From: Polychytrium aggregatum
Taxonomy: Eukaryota > Chytridiomycota > Chytridiomycetes > Polychytriales
NCBI RefSeq assembly: GCF_025602895.1
Contig: NW_026516275.1
Span: forward strand, 1-64,000
Length of the DNA stretch: 64,000 nucleotides
Direction of reading: 5' to 3'
Under the pieces are notes generated by a model, which was not told the origin of the DNA, made no database searches, and saw only the letters and a list, made by a program, of their open reading frames with translations. Numbering within the stretch: position 1 is the first letter of the stretch; each line of letters begins with the position of its first letter. A program made the translations under genes and the position numbers. This document shows positions 44,890 through 57,416 of this stretch, piece after piece.

Positions 44890-46414
44890 ATGAAGTTTCT
44901 CGACAATCTGCTGGGGAAGCGATTCAAGTCGAAAGGAAGCACCCCTGAGCCCCAGACCGTGCATGCCTCCCAGCTCCTTGACAGCGATCTGGTTGTGGTC
45001 GAGTCGCAGCTCAAGATTATCGTACCGGATCCACCCAGGCTCAAGTCGGCACTAAAGTCGCCGACATCCCGAAGTGGCGGACAAAACTCCCCGCTGTCGC
45101 CAAATGACCAGACCTTTGCCGGCTCGCCGCAGCCCCTCAGTCCCGCAGACAAGAAGAGCATCAAAGGTGTTTCGTTCGACATGGGGAAGGGTCTGGCGCC
45201 GTTGCCGGCATGGGTGGGCAAGAAGTCCATGGGCTCGATTTTGGATTCCGTCACAGAGGGACCCGCCAAACCCAACCCGAATGCCAACACAGATGTCATT
45301 GGCACCGCCAGGCCATCCTGGGCCGATGTCTTCCCCAACAACGAGTACGAGACACCGTCGATCCGAAGCTCGACGGGCTCCACGTCGTCTGGACCCAGAC
45401 GGCGCATGTCGGATGTCGGCCCGGTTTCCAACTACCGAGCAAGCCTCTTGCAGCGCCAGCAGTTGGACATCAAGGAGGAATCGTCGTCCGCGTTAGTGCC
45501 CAACCATATCTCGACATCCAATATCGATCAGGTCGTCCGCCAAGTCACCATGGTTCCCCACCACGAGTTCTCCTTTTCCAACTACCACTCAACCGTTGCG
45601 CTGGGTCCATATTCGCTCCAGCTTGTAAGCTTCATCGCAACTGGCGAGAAAGACGCTCTAGCCGAGGGAGAGATCGTTGTGGCCCTTGCATGTGCGGGTG
45701 CGCTCACACCAGATCCAACCGAGCCAGCAGCTTCAACAGACCAAATCCAGCACCAAGCCTCTCCAGATCTTGGTCGCTCGGCCATATCGGGGCCTCTCCC
45801 TCTGGTGACGCTCGAGTCTCCGCAAACGGTGATCCCAGCGTCACTCCCGCAGCCCACGTCTTCGATCCTCTCAGCCCCGCTGGATATGCCACCGTGCTCA
45901 ACCAATGCCGCGAGCAGCGCAGACCCACAAGCTTCTGGATGCACTCGTCCGAGGCTCGATCCGGCCCAGATTTCGCTGGCGTTTGAGTTTTCCATCGAAT
46001 ATTGCGAAAAGCAAACGTACCTGGCGGTAGCACAATACCAAGAGCACATAGCTCCCCACTCGCTCCGGTACCGGCTCGAAGTCGATATCAAAAAGGCTTT
46101 CCTCAACAACTTGTATCTCAAGTTCAAGGACAGTAAGGTCGAAGCCACCAGCCATTCCTTCGAACTGTGCGGCAAGGGAACGGCGTCGATCGTGTTAAAC
46201 GATCAAGGTGGACAGCATCAGGGCATTCTCCCATTTGGGTATGAGGTGATCAAGGTAATGTAGATGCTGCCTGTTGCGAGTGCGATTGTACGGACCCCTC
46301 GTCGAATACTGACGCCATCGCATCTCCTTGCCGATTAAATCGCCGTTTGGATTGTGCCAGGTTTTCACACCAACGTCGTCGATCACAAAACTCGACCAAA
46401 CCCAGCAGACCTAA
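44890..46414 (+). CDS. Hypothetical protein
   Basis: The frame from ATG 44890 (MKFLDNLLGKRFK) runs to a stop at 46263. A likely intron at 46255-46360 (GTAATG...GCCAG) would instead add VFTPTSSITKLDQTQQT and stop at 46414, giving about 472 aa. The first 170 residues are Ser/Pro-rich and look disordered. Two folded-looking parts follow: FSFSNYHSTVALGPYSLQLVSF near residue 230 and LAFEFSIEYCEKQTYLAV to LPFGYEVIK near the C-terminus, with beta-strand-like alternation. No signal peptide or membrane span. A poly-A run lies upstream (44840-44850). I recognise no family. Confidence 0.65.
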
Positions 46415-46772
46415 GGCAAGCCGCCGGATAGGGGTCAGCGGCACAAAACAAAGTGCGCTTGGTGCCATCCTCTCAATATGGCCGGTTTTGCTCTCTTGGA
46501 GTGAGCGTCCATTGGACATATTCCATACGGCGGTCGCCTGACGCACTGTAGTTGCATCCCGGGGCGCATCGATACGATAATTCGGTGGGAATGAGGGACG
46601 GGGGACAGAGGTGCCCATCGATACGCTGGGCGATAGACGCGCTCGGCCATCAAACCATAACCCGGATATCCAGAGTGACTACTCCAGAGTGACTGCTCCA
46701 GAGTGACTGCTGAGGCGAATACACGTATATGAAGGCAACGGAAACATACACCACAGATCATCGTCGCGGCGG

Positions 46773-49700
46773 CTATATAGTGAGGCTTTGGAAACTGTTT
46801 GCCACGGCTCCAGGGTCGGCGACGTTTCCAATACCACTGCTCACGCTGTACTCCCAATCGATGACGCAGCTCAAGTTGCGGAAGTTGATGATGTGCGCGA
46901 ACGCCTCACGCCTGGTGGCGCTTGCCAGTGCCAGCATGGGCGGCTCCAGCAGCGGCTTGGATGCGACAAGGATACACAGAGAGCGAGCACGCGAGAGCGC
47001 AACATTGAGGCGGTTGCGGTGGAAAATGAAATCGAGCTCCCGCTCCATCCTGTGAGAATTGAGAGCTGCTATCAGGATCGGCATCGCATATGGCTGTTGA
47101 AGGAACGCAAGCCACTGCCAGCGCACTAGCTGTCACGACAGTCAGTACTCACTGTCCTTCGTGGGAGGTAAATCCGTAGCATACAATGACGATCTCGGCC
47201 TGTGGCGAACATGGGCATGGCAGCAGACAACGTCAACCAGGATCAGTGTCAGGCGTACGGCGGAGCGCCATCGAACAGTACTTCCTCTGGTGGCCTCTGC
47301 GTGTGTCCCAACCAGGCTGCCAACACATCATCAAACCACTCGCGGACACAGACCTCGTCGCCCTGCATTCGCTCGACTGTATCGATTCGCAAGTCGTTCG
47401 GATGGTCAGAAAGGAGGGCCGTGAGCCGCGATCGCTGCAGTCGGTGAGGAGTCACCACAAAGATCCGGCCGCTGACACCGCAGCTTCGTATGCCTTTCAC
47501 CATCCCAGCCACGAGCTCCATTTCGGCGTTGACGTGCCGCTCGTAAGGGGAGAACTCGTCGCCTCTCTTCAGTGCAGGGTGCATCTTGATCGTCACGAGT
47601 GGCTTGTCAGCAGTCGAGATGAGCACCAGAAGCTCCGAGATGCTTGGAGAGATGCTCTGCTGCCCACCGAGTCCGTTGAGGATGGCCTCCTGCATCTCGA
47701 TCTGCTCGGGCATCATCGGAATAAACTTGATGTCCCTCGATCGACCGTAGAGAGTCTCGGAGAAGCGACAGAGCTTGGGAACCATGCGAAAGTTTTCCAT
47801 CAGCATCTGGGTGAACGGGCCAAAATCAGACCCCTTGGTTGGCAAAAACGACTGGCGGACGACAGACTTGCCGTCGCTGGTGCGCAGGACGCAGTCCATG
47901 ATCGATCCAAAGAGCAGTGGATCAGAATCGGAGGCTCCAAAGGCCGGGTAGGAGCCTCGGAGCACAGGCGAGAGCTGCAGATGATCGCCGGCGATGACGA
48001 GTCGGACAGGGCCGGGTTTCTTGAGCATGCTGATGGCAATGGATGCGTCAGACAAGGGCATTTGCGAGCCCTCGTCGATGATGAGCACATCAAAGTCTCG
48101 ATCCTTTGGCTCAATCTTGGAGAGTTGCCTGTCCATCGGTATGTGAGGGATGGAGGTGTGCTCGTTAGCCCGGGCAGTGCGTCTGTGTTGTAGAGCGGGA
48201 CTCTCCGCCGGTCATCCGTAATTGTAAGCTCGCGGAGGTGGAAGCAGCCGAGTAGGTGCGCCGCATCCCGGGAATGGTGCGAATGGTGGCAGCGCACGCA
48301 CTTCTCGACAGCCGAGCAAGGAATAAGAGTGGTTTGACAGTTTCTCCTCCTCCCACCCAACCCCACCCTCACCCAAAGGGAACAAAGTCACCGAAACTTG
48401 CCATACGGTGGAGCACACAATCGTGTACGCCTTTGACAGATTCGGCTTGCTCGGGGATCGGCTTTCCCCACCAAGGCGATTGACCTCGATCTGGTTGATC
48501 CATTTTTGATTGTTCATGAAGCTGATCGACTTTGCTGCCTTGAGCAGGGTTTCGAGCTTTTTCTTGTAGTTGTCGATGGCGGCATGAGTGAACGCCGTCA
48601 TACATATCTTGATAGGCTGTTGACCAGCGCTCAGCTTCTCGACTATCTCAATCAATCGAATCGTGGACAGCGCGAGAGTGTGGGTTTTGCCGTGGCCAGG
48701 AGGTCCCCAAATAAGACTGACGGGTCTCTGCAAAATCGAGGTGAAGGCATGGCTTTGGGAGGAGAGGAAGGTAAGCGACTTGATATTCATGTCGTTTGGG
48801 TCCAGACTGCCTCGCTCTTTGTAGAGACGCTGAATATCGGCAGCCTTGCTTATGAGTTTGGATGAGTCGATAGATAAGGCACCGACGTCATTCGGATCCC
48901 GGACCAGTCGCAGGAACAACGGCGCGCTATCGGGGCTGGTTGCCGCGGCGTTTTCGATGTCGGTATCGATGAGACTCCTCACGAGCTTCTTAGTGTTGAA
49001 GTTGATGAGACTGGTGGAGATACAGGGCCAAAGAGCATGGCGGTTAGTAATGCGCCACGAGGCTCAGGCGACAGGTACGCAGGGCGTGGTGCAGGCTGCA
49101 AATGCTGGCCAACCAAAGCGGCCTGCTTGGGAACAGATATGCAGCTCGATTACTCGGGACGAGCACGCACCGACGACGCAGATAGAACCGGCCCCCGGCA
49201 AACTTGAATCCCCTCACGTCCTTATGCTTGAGTGTGACGATGATCGAGTCGGCCCTATTTGAGCCTGGGCTGGACTGTTCCGACATCAACTTGCTGATGG
49301 ATGAAAAGACCAGTTGTCCTCTCAAATGGCTGTCGCTCTCGTCCAACTTGAGCCTGTAACTGATCGTGTCCATGTACTTGAGATCATCAAAGTAAAGATC
49401 GGCGTCGGTGCCCTCCTTGACCAGGAGCCATCCAAAGAACTCGGCGTCGTCTTCTTCAATGTATTCCGAGCCTTGGATGAGACGATAGTTGAATGCAAAG
49501 TCTTCGTTCGACTTGCTGAAGTACTCGAGTACAATGGGCTTTGTGTTCTGGCAACGCTCTCGACGCAGTTCCTGAAGCCTGGAGGTCGAGACGGTCGATT
49601 CAGCCGCAATAACGCCACACGATCCGGTCCACCCACGGCCGAGACATGCAGCCAAGTTAGTCGTGTCCACGCCCTGCACTGATAATAGTGTGGACTGATA

Positions 49701-52641
49701 GATCAAGGAATTGCTCTCTAGGGCGACATCATGTGGAGCAACTTACTCTGTCAACATCTCGAACTGCAGTTACAGCAGGGAACCGGAAAGCAAACCAACA
49801 TGCTGCGTTAGCAGCTGGAGTGACCATGGGCGTGGAGAAAGTCGTGTCCCATCGGATGCTCGAGGGGACGTGGCTGCAACACTCTGGCAAATCATGGGGG
49901 CGTTTGATACCGCCGACGAGGCCCGCGTGCAGCCAACACCGTGGGAGAAGATCCAGTCGATCACGACAATGCACGAGATACAGAGGAAAGATAGCGCAAG
50001 CCCTGTTCCTATGCAGCAAAGCTCAGGTTCCGCCCCCCCCTCCCCACTATGTCACGCGGGCACACGCTCACCTGGGCCATAAACATCAGCCGGCGAAGAT
50101 GTGGATCCTTACAAAAGTCGACATAGGTCACATCAAAGATTGGGGCGGTGTTGAGCAGGATGGACTTGAGTGGCTGATTTTTAGTAGCGCAGTAGCTCTC
50201 CAGGCGTCTGCGACACTCTCGCACCAACTGATGGCTGGCCTCAACTCGGGCCCTGAGGAGCTTCTCGACTCGCGAATAATCATCGGCTTCCCAGGCAGTA
50301 TAGACTGCGTTGCTTGAGACCGAGACCGTCTCGTCGTCCTCTTTCTTGCAATCGACCAACAAGTTGAAGCATCGAACGCAATCGTCAATGTCAAAGAATC
50401 CAGCGACAGGCAAGGCAAAGAGCTCCCGCACAGCGGTGCTGAGAGCCACGACGGGGGGCACTAGTCGGTCCAGCCCATTGTTCTGGCTCTTGGAGGAAAG
50501 CAAAGAATCCAGGGTCTCGAGAAGCTCGTCCCTTCTGGCATTGATGTTTTCGCTGTTGTTGCTAAAGTACGACACGTACTTTTGCAGCTGCGGCTTCAGG
50601 GTGGTTGAGGCCACTGAGAAGAGGGTGCTGGGCTCAAAGAGCTCTGGCTGGACGGTGCTCAACAGCACGTCGCTGTGACGAACAAGTGCCCCGATGCAGA
50701 TGCGTGTGCTTTCGTATGTCTCGCTCTTGGCCTCGTCGGCAGGAACGAGATCACCTTCGTAGTAGCACGCCGCGTTCACAAGCAGAGAAACAATTTCGTC
50801 GTACTCGAATTTGTCAAAGACATAGAACTGCACCGAGAGGTCCGAATCGGAGGCATTGCCGCTACGATGCAGCTTGGGATCAAGCGATCGAATGACTCTA
50901 GCCAGGTCCTTGACAAAACTGGCAAAAAACTGAGTGTCGTTCTTCTCGGCCACTCTGGAGATGTAAACGGGCCGGGAGCGAGCCTTCGACACCTGGTAGA
51001 TCGAGTAGTAGAACAGATCCTCGGTGGCTGGGTTGATGCCGACGGAGAGATAGACACCCACATCCTCATCCCTGGGGAACAGGAGCGAGCGGGCGCCTAG
51101 AACCTCGACGGACGAGCGCCTGGTGGATTCGAGCATCGGCACATGCAGGACAGGCGATGTGCTGGGAACATCGACAATCTTGAGGATGCGGCAGAGCTCG
51201 CCAAAGGCCAAGGCATGCGACTGACTCAGTTGTCTCCAGGGGGGTGTTGAAGATGACCGACCAGGCTGAAACAGCGAGGCCAAGTCTTCGATCTCAGTTG
51301 TCCCGGTCGGCAAGCGCCGGCCACGGCCCTGGTAGCGTATGATCTGCTTCAGAAAGTCAAAGTCGTGAGACGAGAGGTTGGGGATGGCCGAGAGTGTCTG
51401 CTGCGAAACGGCGACTGCTCGACACTCGTCCATGTACTCGCAGCCTTGGCAGGCTTCGCGCAGATGCCAGGTGGCCTCGCCGGCGGGTTTGGCCATGATC
51501 GAGGGCAGCTGGCGAAACAAAAAGTCTTCGAGGAGAGGCCTCAGGACGCTGACCGAGAAGCAGCCAGCAGGATCCCGACGAGTAGGGTCGGTCTTGTGAG
51601 GAATCCAAACCTCGCCAAAGCCGTCTCGAGCAAGCTCGATGAGTTGGTCCTGGTACTGGAAGGAAACGCTGCTATCCTTGAGACTGAACTCGGGGCGAGT
51701 CTGGGCAAACTCGAGGATCAGGGCCTGGATGGCCAGCCAGTAGTAGCCGATTTGCACTTGATGCGAGATCTTGACCTTCTTGGAAGACTTGGCGTCGATG
51801 ATACGCCACTCGATCTTGCATCGCTGCGGCAAGGCTGGTTTGTCCTGGTCTTTGGACGCAGCCTCGGACGCCGCGGCCGGATCCACTCGGATCTCGATGA
51901 AATCAGGCTTGAACGTTCCAAAGCGCACAGGTGGGCTGCCCCGGGTTTCGAACTCGTTTTCAAAGGCGGGCGAGCTGAACTGGGTGCCGATCATATAATA
52001 GTGCAGGCGGTTGTCGGCGAGGATCATGTCGAGCCATGTCTGGATGGTGAGATTGCCGCGCTGCTCAGGCACGTTGTAGATCAGCCCGTCCTTTTGGAGA
52101 ACATCAACGAGGTCTTCCTCCCACTGGGGGGTGGCGTGGGGCCATTTCAAGCCAGTCAGTCAGGATGTTATTTCGAGAGAGATTGAGAGAGAGATTGAGA
52201 TTGAGAGAGAGAGAGAGAACCGCAGGACCAAGCAGGGAAAGCAGTGTGATATCAGCAGCGACTCCCATGGAGCAGACGGCGCCAATGGGCGGGAAAGAAA
52301 AGCGAGGGAGCCGACCGAACCGGCCAGAAGCAGACGTGCTGGTGGCGGCCGGGAGGCGACATCATCATGCATGGTGGGCTCGATGGGCAATATCGGGCAT
52401 GGCAAAAGGCAGCCCGATGCAGACGCGAACGCACCTTGACGCCCCGTTTGAACAGGGCCTTCGTCGAAGCAGAAGGCTCAGGGGGAACCAGCCCTGCCAG
52501 CTCGGGCGGGGGCAGCGCAGGTCCCTTCGAGGCTTCGCGGGCTCGGCGATAGGTGCGGGACTTGTGCAGCTGGAGCTCGCAAAAGTGGGTATGGTAGCGC
52601 CCGAGGTCGGTTGCGGTGATGTGGTTGCCGTCGGAGGGCAT
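46773..52641 (-). CDS. RecB-like nuclease fused to SF1 (DNA2/UPF1-type) helicase
   Basis: Large multi-exon gene, roughly 1,600 aa. Exon 52435-52641 starts MPSDGNHITATDLGRYHTHFC; exon 50072-52123 continues in phase. Nuclease core: TFKPDFIEIR, then EWRIIDAKSSKK and HQVQIGYYW (PD-DxK plus QxxxY), then CQGCEYMDEC. With the early Cys this makes the four-cysteine Fe-S pattern of Dna2, AddB and Cas4. Helicase motifs follow: Walker A WGPPGHGKT, TAFTHAA, Walker B VLIIDEGSQ, AGDHLQLSP, ENFRM, TVERMQGDE, and motif VI RLNVALSRAR in the last exon (46773-47049). Architecture resembles Dna2 and bacterial TM0106-type fusions, so processing of DNA flaps or RNA-DNA structures is inferred. Small exons near 49.7-50.0 kb are not resolved. 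Confidence 0.88.
52165..52221. repeat. GA-rich repeat inside intron 1 of the helicase gene
   Basis: GAGAGAGATTGAGA-type units, polypurine on the plus strand, within the intron 52124-52434. Confidence 0.75.
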
Positions 52642-53090
52642 GGCGGGCGATGCGGCGGGCGATGCAAGGAGCGATGCGATGCAAGGAGCGAGGCCGAGCG
52701 ACGACGGTGGAAGACGGACGGAGGCGGCAGGGGCAGCAGAGGAGAGCAGCCAAGGCGGGTGGGGGGCACTTCATATCCGGGGGCATCGAGGGGACCAGGC
52801 CCCGAGACAACAGCCAGGGGGACAGGCCGGGGCTGGTGGCGGAGTGCTGTCGGAAGGACGAGCATATATGTGCGATGGGTGCGGGCTTGACAGCTGCACC
52901 GGGCGGTGACATTGACATGGGTCGGTGTTCCGTTTCCATCGATATGATATTGACACGGCGGCGGTTGACATGATATCGATATGGACGGCGTCGGTATTAC
53001 AGCGATTCCAAAATGAAATGGGACACCCCCGTTTTGAGCTATGACAGTGTTTTTTCTGGAACCTGAATACACCCACCCACTCATCGCATT
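52642..53090. other. Intergenic region upstream of the helicase gene
   Basis: Probable promoter region; no gene seen. GATATC-rich sequence around 52940-52985 precedes the Fanzor fragment. Confidence 0.45.
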
Positions 53091-53550
53091 CATGGCCAAG
53101 CAAGCAAGTCATCGACCAGGCACCACCGGAGACCGAAGTGGTGATTGCCTTTGGGAATGCATCCTGGAAACAGGGGAAGGGATATGCATCCAGTCCCAGG
53201 AGACTCAGGTTTGCCAAGTACTTTGAGCAGTTCCACAACCACCAGAGACGACCACCAGACCGATCCGTCTCCAAGATCCATGTGTGCTCGGTGAACGAGT
53301 TCAACACATCCCAGGTGTGCTCACATTGCCGGGAAGCCAAGCGACTCGAGAAGGCTGAGTATCTTGATATCGAGAAACCACACTTTGTCCGGAGCTGTGC
53401 AAGCTGCCATACGCTGTGGGATCGAGACATCAATGCCTCAAGGAACATGATCTCGAATCGCACGGCTTGCTCACTGGGCCTACAGTCAGTCAGCGGGGTT
53501 CAGACATCTGAAGCCAGGAAGGAGCTGTCCTGTTTCTCTCTGGACCGACT
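53091..53550 (+). pseudogene. Truncated Fanzor-like copy (element remnant)
   Basis: Similarity to the copy at 5790-6742 begins abruptly at CAAGCAAGTCATCG (about 53096) and continues at roughly 95% nucleotide identity. It covers VVIAFGNASW, NEFNTSQVCSHC, CASC and WDRDINASRN. Everything upstream of RuvC-II is missing. About 103 nt present in the first copy (6543-6645), encoding the conserved SVCQSIIATGDRPSVFK tail, is deleted. The shared 3' tail then continues to about 53550. The remnant cannot encode an active nuclease. Its left junction shows a short CAAG duplication. Confidence 0.9.
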
Positions 53551-53904
53551 GGAAACCCATGTCCCCGCTGCGCCGATGCAAATCTCGCCTCGGGACCCCT
53601 GTCCGCATGCCTGCCTGCAGATATGCAGTTGCACCTGCGATTGCACCTGCGGCTCGGCGGCTCCATCTGCCCGCATGCCTGCATGCCCGCCGCCCAGTTC
53701 ACATGCCCGCAGCTCCGCGGTCAGATGCGGTGACGGCGTCGCTGGTCCCGCTGTTCTGGTCTGCTCGTTCGCTCGCCCGCCATCTCATCAACCCGCACAT
53801 CACCGCCATCATCATCGGCCTGGGCCCAGCAGCACCCAGTCCCAGCCCCAGCCCACTCCCTCCACTGCTCTGCTTGCTTGCATCCCCCCCCCCAGTGGTC
53901 CGCC

Positions 53905-54863
53905 ATGAATTGGAGGTCGGCCCAGTCCAAGCTCCTGCGTGCCGGTCCGCTGCATCGTGCAAATGGCGGCCATGTCTCGCTCTCTCCTGCTCGTCTGCAC
54001 TCGACCACCCAAGGCGGCGCCCTTGCCTTCCCCGAATTCAACGATGCAACTCTCGGTCTGTTTCGGGAGCGCCTGTCGCTGAGCCTGAGGCAGGCGCCCA
54101 AGGTCCGGTGGAAGTATGACGAGTCTAGAGGCCCGCTCCGGAAGGCCTCCGTGCTGGTGCCGTTCTGCACCCGCAGCGGAGAGCCATCCGTCCTGTTCAC
54201 TGTCCGGAGCAAGAATCTCAAGAAACACCGAGGCGAAGTCAGGTGAGATCCGGGCTATGCGATCCCGCATCGTCTGCAAGCCCGCCATCCAAGTCGTGCT
54301 CCTGCTGCTGATCCTATGCGCCTGAGTGCGTTCCCGGGGATGCTGTCGGCAGTCAGCCCAGGAGCCGGCGTTGCTCCGAGCTCCGGGAGCGGCTGATCGT
54401 TGATCATAACGCTGATGCCCGCCTGCTTTGCTCTGGTCTTCTCTGCTCTCTGGTCTGCGACAGCTTCCCTGGAGGCATCCAGGACGAAACAGACCCGTCG
54501 CTGGAGTCGACTGTGCTGCGAGAGACGTTTGAGGAGGTTGGGATCCAGCCATCAAGCATCTCGATTTTAGGACGATTGACACCGCTTCCTGACCGCACAA
54601 CCACAATCGAGGTGACGCCGTACGTCGGCTTTCTGGGCGAGATTGATCCGCGGGAACTCGACTACAACCACGACGAAGTCTCGGAAGTCTTCACGATGGG
54701 CATGGAGGAAGTTCTCGACGCAAGGCGGCGCAAGGTCGTTGAGTTCCGGGGCTCGCCTGGCATCCGCGGGATCGAGTGGATCAAAGACGACAAGCGCATT
54801 TGGGGGCTGTCGGCATACATCCTGCATCAAACCCTGAACGTCCTGCTCGACACGAAGCTATAG
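53905..54863 (+). CDS. NUDIX hydrolase (NUDT7/NUDT8, CoA-diphosphatase type)
   Basis: Two exons, 53905-54242 and 54464-54863, in phase, 245 aa. The basic, Ser/Arg-rich N-terminus (MNWRSAQSKLLRAG) suggests mitochondrial targeting. Core: LRKASVLVPF, VLFTVRSKNLKKHRGEVR spliced to SFPGGIQDETD, then the Nudix box ending LRETFEEVG. The FPGG(x)QD pattern just before the box is typical of coenzyme-A diphosphatases. C-terminal GIEWIKDDKRIWGLSAYIL matches that subfamily. Paralogue of the next gene; both share the intron position inside the R-S-FPGG junction. ATG 53905 is chosen over one nine codons upstream because it begins the presequence-like region. Confidence 0.9.
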
Positions 54864-56147
54864 CTGGCCTGATTCGAGCAGCGCGAGCGGTCGTGCTGCT
54901 GCTTCTGCCTCGGCCCCGACTGCGATTGTAGCGGATTCGGGCGATCCATCGAGAAGCTTCTGGGTCTTTTCGAGGCACTTGCGCTCTGCAATCGTGGGCA
55001 TTGCAGGTCACCGGCTGCGGTCACGCACTCAATCACTGCCTGTTGTGTGGTCATGCACTCGGCTGCTGCTTCCCGCCTTTCTATTCTCGTTAGCACCGGC
55101 TTGCTTGCCGCCAAACACTTCAGCCACGAGCACAGCGCCATCGCTGCCGCACGTATGCGGCTCGACGCCATTCCAGGACGATCCCTGGAGTTACTGGAAT
55201 GACCCGACGGCAGAGGCCAAAACTTGTCCCCAACATACAGCCCGTGCAATACAGCATTTGCATGCTTCTCCGGAACCGGCAACACGCATGTTGCCGGCCG
55301 ACGGGCCGGGGCTGGCGGGCCAGCGGGCAACGTCATCCGGCCCAGGAGGGGCATGATCGGATCCAGGCAGCACATCCACCCCCGGATATGCCAGGGTCGA
55401 GTGCAGATGCAGTATCGTGGGACGGCCAGACGGGCCGGCGGAACCGGTCCTGCGAGCCGCGGACATGCGCCTCCCAGATGCAACGATGAGGCATCCTGCA
55501 TCGGCGCTGCTCATCAGCGCTGTCTCCGCCACAATTATTGGGGCAATGTGACCAGCTGCATGACCGGCTGTGTGGCGCCGATCAGAGGGCGGATTGGCGA
55601 ACTGGCCGCGGGCCGTCTGCTCCCCGCAGTGGTGGTGATGCCCCAAGAGTCACCGCGGCTCAGGCTCACCTGTCGCTGGCCATGCGGCACCGTCGGCTGC
55701 TGTGAGCACCCGACCTCCTGCGCTCGGGATAGGTTCTGCCGGCGGCACCAGTCCGCTTTCCCACGGCCATCGCATGCCGCCCTCCGCCATCGTCTGGCTG
55801 CTGCTCGGTCGCTGCGCGGTTGCTGCTTGGTCGCTGCTTGGCAAGATAAATAGGTGGCCCACCTCCTCTCCGTCGACTATATCCCATCCCCAACCAGCCC
55901 GCAGCAACAAATATAGCTCTTTTTACTTGCCCCTGGACTGCACTCGATCGCTTCCACTCCCGCCAATCGCTGTTGCAGGCCAACACAGTATCCTCCAGAA
56001 CCTCCTTGCCAGATCTATCGGCACATTTGACTGTTCCCACGCCATCTCACCGATCTCATTGCTCGTTGTCGAGCCTCTTCTACTCCCCCTCGCCACATCT
56101 GCCCAACTCCCAACATCCTACCAACACCATAGCCACCCCCTTCCATC
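54864..56147. other. Intergenic region between the NUDIX paralogues
   Basis: 1.28 kb, GC-rich, with overlapping short frames on both strands and no recognised gene. It includes the promoter of the second paralogue; a CT-rich stretch precedes its ATG. Confidence 0.45.
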
Positions 56148-57416
56148 ATGCTTCTCAACACCGTAAGCTCGATTGTGAGCCAAGCGGGGCAGCAGTGTGG
56201 ACTTCACATTGCCGCACATCCCGCAGTGAGCCAGACCCTGCTCCGAGCGTCGTCGCTGGCACTTGCAGCGACAGCGACCCGGCTGGTGCCCAGAGCCTAT
56301 TCGCTCATGGCCGCCAGATCGCTGGCTTCCACCTCTGGGCCGTTCCAGTGCCACCCGTCCGTGGCATTTGATGCCCCGACCATGGCCACATTTGAGCAGC
56401 GCATCGCACGCCACTCGATGCATGCTCCCAAGCTCAAGTACAAGTATGACACCCAGAAGGTCCCGCTTCGGAAGGCCTCTGTACTGATTCCGCTCTGTAC
56501 CCACCGCGGCAATCCGGCCGTCCTCTTTACGGTCCGAAGTCAAGAGCTCAGGAAGCACCGAGGCGAAGTGAGGTGTGTTGTTGCTCCTTGCCAGCTGCTT
56601 GAGTATCTCGTCTGCCCAGTTGCTCGAATATCTCGTCTGCCCAGCTGCCCGTGTCCCCACAGCCCCCTTCCAGAATGAATCATGCAGTGAGAGCCAGCCA
56701 GCGGGCCCTTGATCAAGGCTCGGCTGAATAGGGGTCCTCGGGTGTCGTCCCAGTCCACTCGAGATCGGAATGGCCCTCCAGCATTCGGGATCTACTCGAT
56801 CTACCGACTGTACAAACTGGCTCCCACGGCGGCACATCTCACCCTCACTTCCTTTCCTCCTCACTTCCTTTCCTTCTGCCCACCTCCCCACTTTCACACC
56901 CTCGCCCTCGCCATTTGGTCCTCATATTGGTCCTCGTATTGGTTCGAGAGTAAAGCCTCGCGATTCGTTGATGCTCACCCACACTCATTTGCCACTCCGT
57001 GCAGCTTCCCTGGCGGCGTCCAAGACGAGACCGACTCCTGTCTCAACGAAACCGCTCTGCGCGAGACCTTCGAGGAGGTCGGCATCCCCCCGTCGCAAGT
57101 CAAGATCCTCGGCGACTTTCCGCCCGTGCCTGACCGAGAGTCTGTGATCGAGATCACTCCGACGGTTGGCTTTATCGGCGAGATCGACGATCCCAAAGCG
57201 CTCTGCTACAATCCGTCGGAAGTCTCAGAGGTGTTCTTGATGACCTTGGACGAGCTAACGGACAAATCCAAGCATAAATGCAAAAACTTCAAATGCCACT
57301 GTCTCGGCGTTCGCATGAACGGCACCGTCTGGGAGAAGGACGACAAGGTCATCCGGGGACTGACGGCCCATATCCTCGAAAACACGCTCAACACTCTGCT
57401 TCATACCAAGGTGTAA
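56148..57416 (+). CDS. NUDIX hydrolase (NUDT7/NUDT8 type), tandem paralogue
   Basis: Two exons, 56148-56572 and 57005-57416, 278 aa. It has a longer Ala/Ser/Arg-rich leader than its neighbour (about 90 residues before the core). Core: LRKASVLIPL, VLFTVRSQELRKHRGEVR spliced to SFPGGVQDETD, Nudix box ALRETFEEVG, then ITPTVGFIGEI and KVIRGLTAHILENTLN. Same intron phase and position as the upstream gene (here 432 bp versus 221 bp). Predicted to hydrolyse CoA or acyl-CoA derivatives in mitochondria or peroxisomes. The C-terminal HTKV is not a peroxisomal PTS1. Confidence 0.9.

Noticed and set aside
51365-52186. Plus-strand 273-codon frame
   Set aside because: Antisense to the nuclease exon whose Fe-S and PD-DxK motifs are unmistakable on the minus strand.
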